64,000 nt of DNA from Anaerobacillus arseniciselenatis (GCF_001865995.1 NZ_MLQQ01000035.1:62001-126000); one strand, 5' to 3'. Positions 27,874 to 35,908 are shown, counted from the stretch's first letter. Numbers and translations are program-made. Notes: generated by a model from the letters alone, not told the origin.

Positions 27874-28805
27874 TGAGTGATGAAAAAATTATCGACTTCA
27901 GTGACCGTAAGCCATCTGATGAATGGAAACAATACTCAAAGCTAGGAATCGTTATTGTCATTCTGATCGGGTTAGTTGTTTTTACGATAAATAATTTATT
28001 TATTGTCCAACAAGGTGAATACAAAGTTGTAAGGCAATTTGGTGAAGTTGTTAGAGTAATAGATGAGCCAGGTTTAAATTACAAAATTCCATTTATCCAA
28101 AGTGTGACATCGTTAACGAAAAAGCAGATGATTTTAGATGTTGATCCAACGGAAATTAATACACGTGATAAAAAGAGAATTCTCGTTGATAACTACGCTG
28201 TATGGAAGATTGATAGTCCACAGCAGATGATTTCTAATGCGCAAACGATCGATCGTGCTGAAGCGATTATGATGAATTTTATTTATTCTGTAATTCGTGC
28301 CGAATTAGGTCAGCTAGATTACGATGAAATTATTAATGATGAAAAATCTTCTCGTGGTAGTTTTAATGACCGTGTGTTAAATCGAGTGAACGAATTGTTA
28401 GCACGCGATAATTACGGAATTTCAGTCACTGACGTAAGAATGAAGCGAACGGATTTACCTGAAGAAAACGAACAAGCCGTTTATCGTCGGATGATTTCAG
28501 AGCGTAACTCTATAGCTGCTGATTACCTTTCTCAAGGGGATGCAGAAGCAAATCGTATCCGTGCTAACACCGATCGTGAATTTCAGGAAATCGTTGCTAG
28601 GGCCAATGCTGATGCAAATGAAATCATCGGTGAAGGTGAAGCAGGAGCAGCGCAACTGTACAATGAATCATTTGGTAAAGATGTAGAGTTTTATAACTTA
28701 TACAGAACTCTACAAAGCTATGAAAAAACAATTGATGATCAAACAGTTATCGTTCTCCCTGCTGATGCGCCATATGCTCGTATTTTAATGGGATATACTG
28801 AATAA
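27873..28805 (+). CDS. hflC: SPFH-domain protein HflC
   Basis: A 310-residue partner of HflK: a cytoplasmic N-tail, a membrane helix at about 25-46, and the SPFH domain (about 47-240: VQQGEYKVVRQFGEVV, EPGLNYKIPFIQSV), then a coiled-coil/alanine-rich region (ANADANEIIGEGEAGAAQLY). Coupled to hflK by an overlapping TAATG. The pair sits between phoR and polA, where many bacilli have no gene, and is followed by its own terminator, suggesting an independent two-gene operon acquired or retained in this lineage. Confidence 0.9.
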   Translation: MSDEKIIDFSDRKPSDEWKQYSKLGIVIVILIGLVVFTINNLFIVQQGEYKVVRQFGEVVRVIDEPGLNYKIPFIQSVTSLTKKQMILDVDPTEINTRDKKRILVDNYAVWKIDSPQQMISNAQTIDRAEAIMMNFIYSVIRAELGQLDYDEIINDEKSSRGSFNDRVLNRVNELLARDNYGISVTDVRMKRTDLPEENEQAVYRRMISERNSIAADYLSQGDAEANRIRANTDREFQEIVARANADANEIIGEGEAGAAQLYNESFGKDVEFYNLYRTLQSYEKTIDDQTVIVLPADAPYARILMGYTE

Positions 28806-28815
28806 TGAAGAAATG

Positions 28816-28843
28816 AGCCGGAAGAATATTTTTCTTCCGGTTT
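28816..28843 (+). terminator. Terminator of hflKC
   Basis: AGCCGGAAGAA pairs with TTCTTCCGGTT around a short AT loop and is followed by a T-rich stretch. Confidence 0.8.
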
Positions 28844-28856
28844 ATTTATTAGTATC

Positions 28857-28884
28857 CTCCGCCTTTTCCAACTTAGAAGGAGGT
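28857..28884 (+). repeat. Family A remnant
   Basis: CCGCCTTTTCCAACTTAGAAGG resembles the right end of a family A unit (compare the end of copy A4) with no left half. It lies between hflC and polA. Confidence 0.4.
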
Positions 28885-28985
28885 ATGCTTGCGTCTGCTA
28901 GTAAAGTTAGGAGCCTACATTTTCTAATGATAATGAAACATGATAAAATATAGAAAATAAATAGATCTGATTGAGGTGTTGCATT

Positions 28986-31613
28986 TTGAAAAATAAATTA
29001 GTAATGATTGACGGCAACAGTATTGCTTATCGAGCTTTTTTCGCATTGCCGTTACTAAATAACGATAAAGGGGTTTATACAAACGCCGTTTACGGGTTTA
29101 CAACGATGCTATTAAAAGTGATTGAGGAAGAAAGGCCAACACATTTATTAGTCGCTTTTGATGCAGGAAAAACAACGTTCAGACATAACACATATCAAGA
29201 ATATAAAGGAGGAAGACAAAAAACTCCTCCAGAATTATCGGAACAGTTTCCACTTATACGTGACCTTTTAGATGCCTTTCAAATTAAAAGGTATGAGAAA
29301 GAAAATTACGAAGCTGATGACATTATCGGTACACTTGCGAAACAAGCAGCCAAAGATGACTGGGAAGTAAAAGTATATTCTGGTGATAAAGACTTACTGC
29401 AACTTGTATCTCCAAATGTGACAGTTGCTTTAACTCGAAAAGGAATTACAAATGTTGATACATATAATGAGACTGTTGTGAATGAAAAGTATGGTCTAAC
29501 CCCTGAGCAAATTATCGATATGAAAGGGTTGATGGGAGACCCTTCAGATAATATACCAGGAGTTCCAGGAGTCGGTGAGAAAACAGCAATTAAGTTATTA
29601 AAACAATTTGGTACCGTTGAAAAAGTTTTAAACAGTATCGATGAAGTATCAGGAAAGAAGTTAAAAGAAAAACTAACAGAAAATAAAGAGCAAGCGTTAA
29701 TGAGTAAAGATCTTGCAACTATTCTATGTGAAGCTCCGGTGGATATAACGATACAAGAACTTATCTTTGGTGAATACGATGAGCAAAAAGTGGTTTCCCT
29801 TTTTAAAGAATTAGAATTTCAATCATTACTTGAACGCTTTGATGCTGGTGAAGTCGAAGAAGAAGAGATTGAAGAACTAGAATTTACGATTGCTACAAAA
29901 GTAACCGATGAAATGCTCACAAATGAGTCGGCGATTGTTGTTGAGGTTTTAGAAGAAAACTATCATCAAGCAGATATTATTGGACTTGCTATTGTTAATA
30001 AAAACGGACGCTTTTTCATTCCAACAGATGTAGCGTTATCGAGCGATGCTTTTAAGGAGTGGGCAAAAGATAAAGACGCGAAAAAGGCGATTTTTGATGC
30101 GAAAAGAGCAGTTGTGGCCTTAGGGTGGAAGGGGATGGAATTAGAAGGAATCCATTTTGACCTTTCGATTGCTTCTTACATTATAGACCCTTCTGCTTCT
30201 TCACATGAAGTTGCTGATATTGCCAACCGAAAAGGAAAACGTACTGTCGCAAATGATGAAACGATTTACGGCAAAGGTGCTAAACGCGCAGTGCCAAACG
30301 AAGAAGTGTTAGCTGAACATCTCGTTAATAAAGCAAATACGGTGTACACCTTAAGAGAAGAAATAAACGATGAATTAGAAAAAAACCACCTAACAGAGCT
30401 TTTTTATCACTTAGAAATGCCACTTTCAATTATTTTAGGAAAAATGGAGATGACTGGAGTTAAAGTTGATGTCAAACAACTGAAGGCGATGGGTGATGAG
30501 CTAACTGCTCAGCTAACAAAATTAGAACAAGAAATCCATGAACTTGCCGGGATGAAGTTTAATATTAATTCTCCAAAACAACTAGGAGAAGTCCTTTTTG
30601 AAAAATTAGGCTTACCAGTGATTAAAAAGACGAAAACAGGTGCGTCAACTTCTGCAGACGTTTTAGAAAAATTAGCAGATAAGCACGAGATCATTCCGAG
30701 CATTTTACATTATCGTCAATTAGGAAAGCTCAGCTCAACCTATATCGAAGGGTTACTAAAAGTTGTTCATGACGATACGAATAAAATTCATACAATCTTT
30801 CATCAAGCGTTAACGCAAACCGGTCGTTTAAGTTCGACAGAGCCGAACTTACAAAACATTCCGATTCGCTTAGAAGAAGGGCGAAAAATACGGAAAGCTT
30901 TCGTACCGTCCAATCCAGATTGGATCATGTTTGCTGCAGACTACTCACAAATTGAGTTACGAGTACTTGCGCACATCGCCAATGATGATAATTTAATTGA
31001 GGCTTTTAATAAAGACATGGATGTTCATACGAAAACAGCGATGGACGTTTTCCACGTTGAAAAAGAAGAAGTGACGGATACGATGAGACGCAGTGCAAAA
31101 GCCGTCAATTTCGGAATTGTATACGGTATTAGTGACTACGGTCTTTCGCAAAACTTAGGAATTACTCGGAAAGAAGCAGGGAACTTTATTGATCGCTATT
31201 TAGAGAGCTTCCCAGGAGTCAAAGACTATATGGATCAAATCGTCCAGGAAGCACGCGAAAAAGGCTATGTGACAACGTTACTTAACCGTCGTCGCTTCCT
31301 ACCGGAAATTACGAGTAGAAACTTTAATTTACGAAGTTTCGCAGAACGTACAGCGATGAATACCCCAATTCAAGGGACCGCCGCCGATATTATTAAAAAA
31401 GCAATGGTGAATATGAGTGAAAGAATTGAAAAAGAAGGCATGCAAGCGAAGCTTCTACTGCAAGTCCACGATGAACTCATTTTTGAGGCTCCTAAAGAAG
31501 AACTAGACAAATTAAAGCAAATCGTTCCAGAAGTCATGGAAGAGGCAATCGAACTAAAAGTACCATTAAAAGTCGATTTTTCATACGGAAGTTCATGGTA
31601 CGATGCGAAATAG
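28986..31613 (+). CDS. polA: DNA polymerase I
   Basis: An 875-residue repair and Okazaki-processing polymerase. The 5'-nuclease domain (about 1-290) shows DGNSIAYRAF, YEADDIIGTLAK and GDPSDNIPGVPGVGEKTA; the middle 3'-exonuclease-like domain (about 300-465) lacks the catalytic carboxylate pattern, as in Bacillus; the polymerase domain has motif A (DYSQIELRVLAHI near 652), motif B (RRSAKAVNFGIVYG near 702) and motif C (QVHDELIFE near 824). The start is a TTG eight bases after GAGGTG; an in-frame TTG at 28971 would overlap that ribosome site. Confidence 0.96.
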   Translation: MKNKLVMIDGNSIAYRAFFALPLLNNDKGVYTNAVYGFTTMLLKVIEEERPTHLLVAFDAGKTTFRHNTYQEYKGGRQKTPPELSEQFPLIRDLLDAFQIKRYEKENYEADDIIGTLAKQAAKDDWEVKVYSGDKDLLQLVSPNVTVALTRKGITNVDTYNETVVNEKYGLTPEQIIDMKGLMGDPSDNIPGVPGVGEKTAIKLLKQFGTVEKVLNSIDEVSGKKLKEKLTENKEQALMSKDLATILCEAPVDITIQELIFGEYDEQKVVSLFKELEFQSLLERFDAGEVEEEEIEELEFTIATKVTDEMLTNESAIVVEVLEENYHQADIIGLAIVNKNGRFFIPTDVALSSDAFKEWAKDKDAKKAIFDAKRAVVALGWKGMELEGIHFDLSIASYIIDPSASSHEVADIANRKGKRTVANDETIYGKGAKRAVPNEEVLAEHLVNKANTVYTLREEINDELEKNHLTELFYHLEMPLSIILGKMEMTGVKVDVKQLKAMGDELTAQLTKLEQEIHELAGMKFNINSPKQLGEVLFEKLGLPVIKKTKTGASTSADVLEKLADKHEIIPSILHYRQLGKLSSTYIEGLLKVVHDDTNKIHTIFHQALTQTGRLSSTEPNLQNIPIRLEEGRKIRKAFVPSNPDWIMFAADYSQIELRVLAHIANDDNLIEAFNKDMDVHTKTAMDVFHVEKEEVTDTMRRSAKAVNFGIVYGISDYGLSQNLGITRKEAGNFIDRYLESFPGVKDYMDQIVQEAREKGYVTTLLNRRRFLPEITSRNFNLRSFAERTAMNTPIQGTAADIIKKAMVNMSERIEKEGMQAKLLLQVHDELIFEAPKEELDKLKQIVPEVMEEAIELKVPLKVDFSYGSSWYDAK

Positions 31614-31755
31614 TTTATAGTTTTGAGTGTTGAGTGAAGAGTGTAGAGTTATAGTTTTGAGTGAAGAATTTTGAGTTATTGAGAGCATTGCTACGAAGCA
31701 AAGCCAACACCAAATCAAAACTCAACATTCAAAACTCAAAACTCAAAACTGAAAA
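31614..31755. repeat. Family C heptad palindrome between polA and mutM
   Basis: Seven-base units TTTTGAG, TGTTGAG, TGAAGAG, TGTAGAG, TTTTGAG, TGAAGAA and TTTTGAG (one six-base slip, TTATAG) run to a GCTACGAAGC core at about 31690, and CTCAACA, TTCAAAA, CTCAAAA, CTCAAAA, CTGAAAA run away from it. The array fills the whole gap up to the mutM ribosome site. Confidence 0.85.
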
Positions 31756-31767
31756 GGGGTGAAAGAA

Positions 31768-32598
31768 ATGCCTGAGTTACCGGAAGTAGAGACAGTGAAA
31801 CGAACGTTACAGCAGCTTGTTGTCGGTAAAACGATCAAGGAAGTTAAAGTTCATTGGGCAAAAATAATTAAGCGTCCTGATGATACCCTCGAGTTTTGTC
31901 ATCTGTTAATCGGTCAAACCGTTACAAACGTTGAAAGGAGAGCTAAATTTTTAAAAATTATTTTAAATGATTATGTTCTCGTTTCACATTTACGGATGGA
32001 AGGTCGTTACGGTTTGTATGAAGTAGGTGAAGATATTGATAAACATACTCACGTAATTTTTTCTTTTACCGACGGAACGGAATTGAGGTACCGGGACGTA
32101 AGGAAATTTGGAACGATGCACCTTTTTTTAAAGGGAGAAGAAGATGCGCACCTTCCATTAGCTCAACTAGGAATTGAACCTTTTGATGAACAGTTTAGTC
32201 CTAAAGAATTAAAACGTTTATTTCAAGGAACGAATCGAAAAGTGAAAGTTACCTTATTAGATCAGTCTAAGCTAGTTGGGTTAGGCAATATATATGTAGA
32301 CGAAGCCTTATTCCGTGCCAATATTTACCCTGAAAGAATTGGTAAAGATTTAACTGAACAAGAGATATTAACTCTTCATCGTGAAATTAAAGCGACCTTA
32401 AAAGAAGCGATTGATTTGGGAGGAAGTTCTGTTAAATCCTACGTTAACGGTCAAGGTGAAATGGGGATGTTCCAGCAACAGCTCTTTGTGTATGGTCGAA
32501 AAGGAGAACCATGTAAAACTTGTAGCACACCGATTGAAAAAACAGTGGTAGGAGGAAGAGGAACTCATTACTGCCCGAATTGCCAGAAGAAGTTTTGA
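31768..32598 (+). CDS. mutM: Formamidopyrimidine-DNA glycosylase MutM
   Basis: A 276-residue bifunctional glycosylase/AP lyase excising oxidised purines. The obligatory N-terminal PELPEVE, whose proline is the nucleophile after Met removal, fixes the start at 31768 rather than the earlier in-frame ATG at 31759. The helix-two-turn-helix LVGLGNIYVDEALF is near 170 and a C-terminal zinc finger (CKTC...CPNC, about 248-271) binds the damaged strand. The stop codon TGA is part of the first TTTTGAG-like unit of the following repeat. Downstream genes are ytaF and coaE, the usual order. Confidence 0.95.
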   Translation: MPELPEVETVKRTLQQLVVGKTIKEVKVHWAKIIKRPDDTLEFCHLLIGQTVTNVERRAKFLKIILNDYVLVSHLRMEGRYGLYEVGEDIDKHTHVIFSFTDGTELRYRDVRKFGTMHLFLKGEEDAHLPLAQLGIEPFDEQFSPKELKRLFQGTNRKVKVTLLDQSKLVGLGNIYVDEALFRANIYPERIGKDLTEQEILTLHREIKATLKEAIDLGGSSVKSYVNGQGEMGMFQQQLFVYGRKGEPCKTCSTPIEKTVVGGRGTHYCPNCQKKF

Positions 32599-32703
32599 GT
32601 GTTGAATGTTGAGTTTTGAGTTAGGTCTGGGTAGCGCTTCGAAGCATTGCTGAAACAACTCAACACTCTTCACTCAAAACTCAAAACTCAAAATTCAAAA
32701 CTA
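32592..32703. repeat. Family C heptad palindrome overlapping the mutM stop
   Basis: TTTTGAG, TGTTGAA, TGTTGAG, TTTTGAG lead to a GCGCTTCGAAGC core (32634-32645); CTCAACA, CTCTTCA, CTCAAAA, CTCAAAA, CTCAAAA then follow. The left end begins inside the last codons of mutM. Probably the same element type as the one before mutM. Confidence 0.85.
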
Positions 32704-32774
32704 AAAAAAGTAAGTACGTTGGATGGGCTCTGACCATATACTATCGTATCAGTGGTTGGAAGGAGCTTTTGAAA

Positions 32775-33410
32775 ATGGTTGAAATTCTTTCCTTACTTTT
32801 ATTAGCATTAGCAGTAAGTCTTGATAGCTTTGGTGTAGGGTTAACATATGGCTTAAGAAAAATGAAGCTACCACTTAAATCTTTATTATTTATTGCTTCG
32901 TGTTCAGCTGTTTCAATACTCATCGCCATGACCATAGGCAATTGGATTGTAAGTTATTTATCCCCTTCAGTTGCGGAGTCAATTGGTGGTGTAATATTAA
33001 TTATGATCGGTGCTTGGGCACTTTATCAAATTTACCGCCCTGCTAAGAGAGATGTGAAAAATAAAGAAGATGCAGTAATATTAAATTTTGAAATTAAAAT
33101 TTTAGGTGTTGTTATTAAAATTTTACGAAAGCCTATGGTTGCTGATTTTGATAATTCAGGGACGATTACAGGAAGAGAAGCATTTTTCCTCGGGATTGCT
33201 CTTTCACTTGACGCATTTGGTGCAGGGATTGGAGCAGCGTTAATTGGCTTTTCCCCATTATTGATGGCGATCAGTGTTGCGATCATGTGTGCGTTATGTG
33301 TAACTCTAGGAATGAGAAGTGGTTATGTTTTTTCAGATTCTAGAGTATTACAGAAATTTTCATTTATCCCTGGCTTACTTCTCATCATTTTAGGAGTGTG
33401 GCGACTGTAG
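32775..33410 (+). CDS. ytaF: Sporulation membrane protein YtaF (MntP-like)
   Basis: A 211-residue polytopic protein with about six helices (roughly 3-22, 36-58, 66-84, 132-152, 158-178, 193-210) arranged as two similar halves, each with a SLDSFG/SLDAFG motif, typical of the MntP/LysE-like cation exporter fold. YtaF is a sporulation-associated member of unknown substrate. The cytoplasmic loop contains DFDNSGTITGRE (about 121-132), which fits an EF-hand calcium loop pattern. A TTG at 32769 is too close to AAGGAG; the ATG at 32775 is preferred. Confidence 0.88.
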   Translation: MVEILSLLLLALAVSLDSFGVGLTYGLRKMKLPLKSLLFIASCSAVSILIAMTIGNWIVSYLSPSVAESIGGVILIMIGAWALYQIYRPAKRDVKNKEDAVILNFEIKILGVVIKILRKPMVADFDNSGTITGREAFFLGIALSLDAFGAGIGAALIGFSPLLMAISVAIMCALCVTLGMRSGYVFSDSRVLQKFSFIPGLLLIILGVWRL

Positions 33411-33438
33411 AAGTGTTTAGTAACGTGAAAGTTTATGA

Positions 33439-33486
33439 ACGGGGGCTGTCCCAAAAACAAAGTGTCAGACACTTACAAGACTCCCC
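33439..33486. repeat. Family B fragment before coaE
   Basis: GGGGGCTGTCCCAAAAACAAAGTGTCAGACAC is a left half of a family B unit (33440-33471); the inner hairpin and the right GTGTCAGACAC are missing, and only CTCCCCC (33480-33486) remains to pair with GGGGG. It lies between ytaF and coaE. Confidence 0.65.
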
Positions 33487-33527
33487 CATACATAACAAAA
33501 TTGATGGAAAAATGTAAGGAGTCTATG

Positions 33528-34121
33528 ATGATTATTGGATTAACTGGTGGAATTGCTAGTGGTAAAAGTACTGTATCTAATATGATCAAAGAAGTAGGAA
33601 TACCTGTCGTAGATGCAGATATTATTGCAAGAGAAGTTGTTCAAAAAGGTGAGGAAGCATACGAAAAAATTGTTGATCATTTCGGAACAGAAATTTTAAG
33701 CGACGATGAATCCATAGACCGTCCCAAGCTAGGCGCAATCGTTTTTAACAATGAAGAAAAGCGACTTTCTTTAAATGGGATTGTTCATCCTGCTATTCGT
33801 AAAAAAATGTTAACAGAAATTAAACAATATAAGCAAGTTGGCAACAAGATAGTGGTTTTAGATATTCCACTTTTGTTTGAAAGTAAATTAACGTACATGG
33901 TAGATAAAATCATTCTCGTCTACGTTGATCAAGAGATACAAAAAGAACGGCTAATAAAAAGAGATCAGTTTTCAGACGAAGAAGCAAAAGCTCGCATTGC
34001 TTCACAAATGCCTCTTGTTGAAAAAATTGAACTTGCCGATGAAGTCATTCATAACCATGGGTTAAAAGAAGAAACAAAACAACAATTACTGAAGATATTA
34101 AATAAATGGAATTGTCTTTAA
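33528..34121 (+). CDS. coaE: Dephospho-CoA kinase
   Basis: A 197-residue P-loop kinase catalysing the last step of CoA synthesis. The Walker A motif GLTGGIASGKSTV starts at residue 4, DADIIAREVV binds the dephospho-CoA, and a lid region with KERLIKRDQ is near 135. The frame is open from 33435, but that includes repeat-derived sequence; AAGGAG at 33516-33521 supports the ATG at 33528 (a second ATG three bases before is possible). A family F repeat starts eight bases after the stop. Confidence 0.94.
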   Translation: MIIGLTGGIASGKSTVSNMIKEVGIPVVDADIIAREVVQKGEEAYEKIVDHFGTEILSDDESIDRPKLGAIVFNNEEKRLSLNGIVHPAIRKKMLTEIKQYKQVGNKIVVLDIPLLFESKLTYMVDKIILVYVDQEIQKERLIKRDQFSDEEAKARIASQMPLVEKIELADEVIHNHGLKEETKQQLLKILNKWNCL

Positions 34122-34128
34122 ATTAATG

Positions 34129-34235
34129 AATTTCATAATTTATTATTATCGCCATATCAAACTATGTAGTTGCGTTAAACCACTCGTAACTACATATAGT
34201 TTGATATGGCTCATTTTAGGTAATTATGAAATTCA
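34129..34235. repeat. Family F inverted-end element, copy 1
   Basis: 107 bp bounded by GAATTTCATAATT and AATTATGAAATTC. Inside, a second long palindrome pairs GCCATATCAAACTATGTAGTT (34152-34172) with AACTACATATAGTTTGATATGGC (34189-34211). The structure looks like a small non-autonomous mobile element or folded repeat. No clear target duplication. Confidence 0.7.
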
Positions 34236-34325
34236 CTCAACTAGGGAAAATATAAAAATTGAACTCTCGTATGTTTGAAAAAATTATAAGCAAAATAAGC
34301 GCTTAAGTAATTACCTAGCGCTTAT

Positions 34326-34440
34326 TTTTGTATGAAAAAAGGCGACTGATTTCGTGAACGAGCCTCTGAGATTCGCAAGAAGGTCAAAGCGAAGTGAAGG
34401 AAATCAGTCGCCTGTTCCATATTAAATGGTGGCGGAATAT
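34326..34440 (+). repeat. Family A hairpin repeat, copy A7
   Basis: TTTTGTATGAAAAAA leads to left arm GGCGACTGATTTC (34341-34353), interior GAACGAGCCTCTGAG, ATTCGCAAGAAGG and AAGCGAAG, and right arm GAAATCAGTCGCC (34400-34412): a perfect 13-bp stem, unlike other copies. It is in tandem with A8. Confidence 0.9.
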
Positions 34441-34446
34441 CCGACA

Positions 34447-34577
34447 TGAGTATTTTGTATGAAAAAAGAACGAGTAAATTCCTGAACGAGCCTCTAAAAT
34501 TCGATAGAAGTTTACAGTGAAGTGAAAGAAAATCCACCTCCAATTTTCATTCTAGATGGTGACGTTTATCGTCATGA
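34447..34577 (+). repeat. Family A copy A8, chimeric with non-matching arms
   Basis: The left half (arm GAACGAGTAAATTCC, 34467-34481) equals copy A1, but the right half (CGATAGAAGTTTACAGTGAAG, then arm GAAAGAAAATCCACCTCC at 34524-34541) equals copy A12 at 57 kb. The two arms cannot pair. The junction lies in the conserved interior, consistent with recombination between two copies. Confidence 0.88.
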
Positions 34578-34669
34578 TATTTTTTAGGAAACTTACACTC
34601 TATTTAATACGCCTAAATTTGCAACTTTTTTACGAAAATATGAAAATTAAGCTTCAATAATCCAGATTA

Positions 34670-34680
34670 TATGTTATACT
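34670..34680 (+). promoter_or_regulatory. CcpN-like operator 1 of gapB
   Basis: TATGTTATACT is an exact fit to the CcpN consensus TRTGHYATAYW as I remember it, and contains the likely -10 box (TATACT, with TTCAAT-like -35 near 34653). Confidence 0.65.
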
Positions 34681-34701
34681 ATTTTTAAGAAAAGGTTATT
34701 T

Positions 34702-34712
34702 AGTATGACATA
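34702..34712 (-). promoter_or_regulatory. CcpN-like operator 2 of gapB
   Basis: On the minus strand this reads TATGTCATACT, again an exact fit to TRTGHYATAYW, 22 bases downstream of the first site and before the gapB ribosome site. Confidence 0.65.
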
Positions 34713-34734
34713 TTAGTTGTGGAGGGAGTCATTT

Positions 34735-35769
34735 ATGAAGGTGAAAGTTGCGATTAATGGGTTTGGAAGAATAGGAAGAATGGTTTTTAGAAAAGCGATT
34801 CTTGATAATAAATTAGAAGTTGTTGCAGTGAATGCGAGTTATCCTGCTGAAACACTCGCTCATTTGATTAAGTATGATAGTATTCACGGTCAATTTATGG
34901 GAGAAGTAAAAGTAGAAGGGGATAACACTTTATCTGTAAACGGCAAAATAATTCAATTAATTAGCGAACGTGATCCGAAGTTACTTCCTTGGAAAGAGCT
35001 AAAAGTAGACATCGTTGTGGAAGCTACAGGAAAGTTTAAATCTAAAGAAACAGCATCATACCATATAGAAGCAGGCGCAAAAAAAGTAGTTATTACTGCT
35101 CCAGGAAAAAATGAAGATGCGACAATTGTGATCGGAGTGAACGAAGAAACTTATGATCATGAGAACCATCACGTTCTTTCCAATGCATCTTGTACAACAA
35201 ATTGTTTAGCACCAGTTGCAAAAGTCATTGATGAAAATTTTAAAATTGAATCTGGTTTAATGACAACCGTTCATTCATATACGAACGACCAAAAAAATAT
35301 CGATAATCCGCATAAAGATTTACGTCGTGCGAGAGCATGTGGTCAATCGATTATTCCTACAACAACAGGAGCAGCAAAAGCATTATCTAAAGTGCTTCCT
35401 CAGTTAGAAGGTAAAATGAATGGATTAGCATTGCGAGTTCCAACACCAAATGTTTCGTTAGTAGATTTAGTAGTAAATGTAGAAAAAGAAGTAACCGTCG
35501 AAGAAATAAATAAAGCTTTTAAAGAAGCAGCAGATGGTTCACTAAAAGGTATTTTAGGATATACAACTGAACCTTTAGTTTCAATTGACTTTAATGGTAA
35601 TGAAAATTCAACCGTCATTGATGGTTTATCGACAATGGTCATTAGCGACAAACAAATTAAAGTTTTAGCGTGGTATGATAATGAATGGGGATATTCGTGC
35701 CGTGTCGTTGACTTAGTAAATTACGTTGCAACTGAAATAAAAAAGCATGCTGGTATTGGTGTATCATAG
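34735..35769 (+). CDS. gapB: NADP-preferring glyceraldehyde-3-phosphate dehydrogenase GapB
   Basis: A 344-residue gluconeogenic GAPDH. The NAD(P) site NGFGRIGRMVFR is at 7-18 and the catalytic cysteine lies in SNASCTTNCLAPV near 153; HSYTNDQKNIDNPHKDLRRAR near 179 has the GapB signature and partner histidine. The N-terminus MKVKVAINGFGRIGRMVFRK resembles B. subtilis GapB rather than GapA. The ribosome site GGAGGG fits the ATG at 34735. Two CcpN-like sites upstream suggest repression by glucose, as known for gapB. It is followed by a family B terminator repeat. Confidence 0.93.
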   Translation: MKVKVAINGFGRIGRMVFRKAILDNKLEVVAVNASYPAETLAHLIKYDSIHGQFMGEVKVEGDNTLSVNGKIIQLISERDPKLLPWKELKVDIVVEATGKFKSKETASYHIEAGAKKVVITAPGKNEDATIVIGVNEETYDHENHHVLSNASCTTNCLAPVAKVIDENFKIESGLMTTVHSYTNDQKNIDNPHKDLRRARACGQSIIPTTTGAAKALSKVLPQLEGKMNGLALRVPTPNVSLVDLVVNVEKEVTVEEINKAFKEAADGSLKGILGYTTEPLVSIDFNGNENSTVIDGLSTMVISDKQIKVLAWYDNEWGYSCRVVDLVNYVATEIKKHAGIGVS

Positions 35770-35782
35770 TAGAATATAAACA

Positions 35783-35908
35783 AAAAGAGGGTGGGACAAA
35801 ACAAAGTGTCAGACACCGCTAGACACCGAATATAGACATATGATAAATCTTTACGTCTATATTTAGTAGGATGCGCGTGGTGTCAGACACTTTTGTCCCA
35901 CCCTCTTA
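35783..35908. repeat. Family B nested terminator repeat, copy after gapB
   Basis: Outer arms AAGAGGGTGGGACAAAA (35785-35801) and TTTTGTCCCACCCTCTT (35891-35907) are a perfect stem. Inside are GTGTCAGACACC, an AATATAGAC/GTCTATATT hairpin, and GGTGTCAGACAC. The interior is nearly identical to the copy at 56.2 kb. It probably terminates gapB. Confidence 0.85.
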
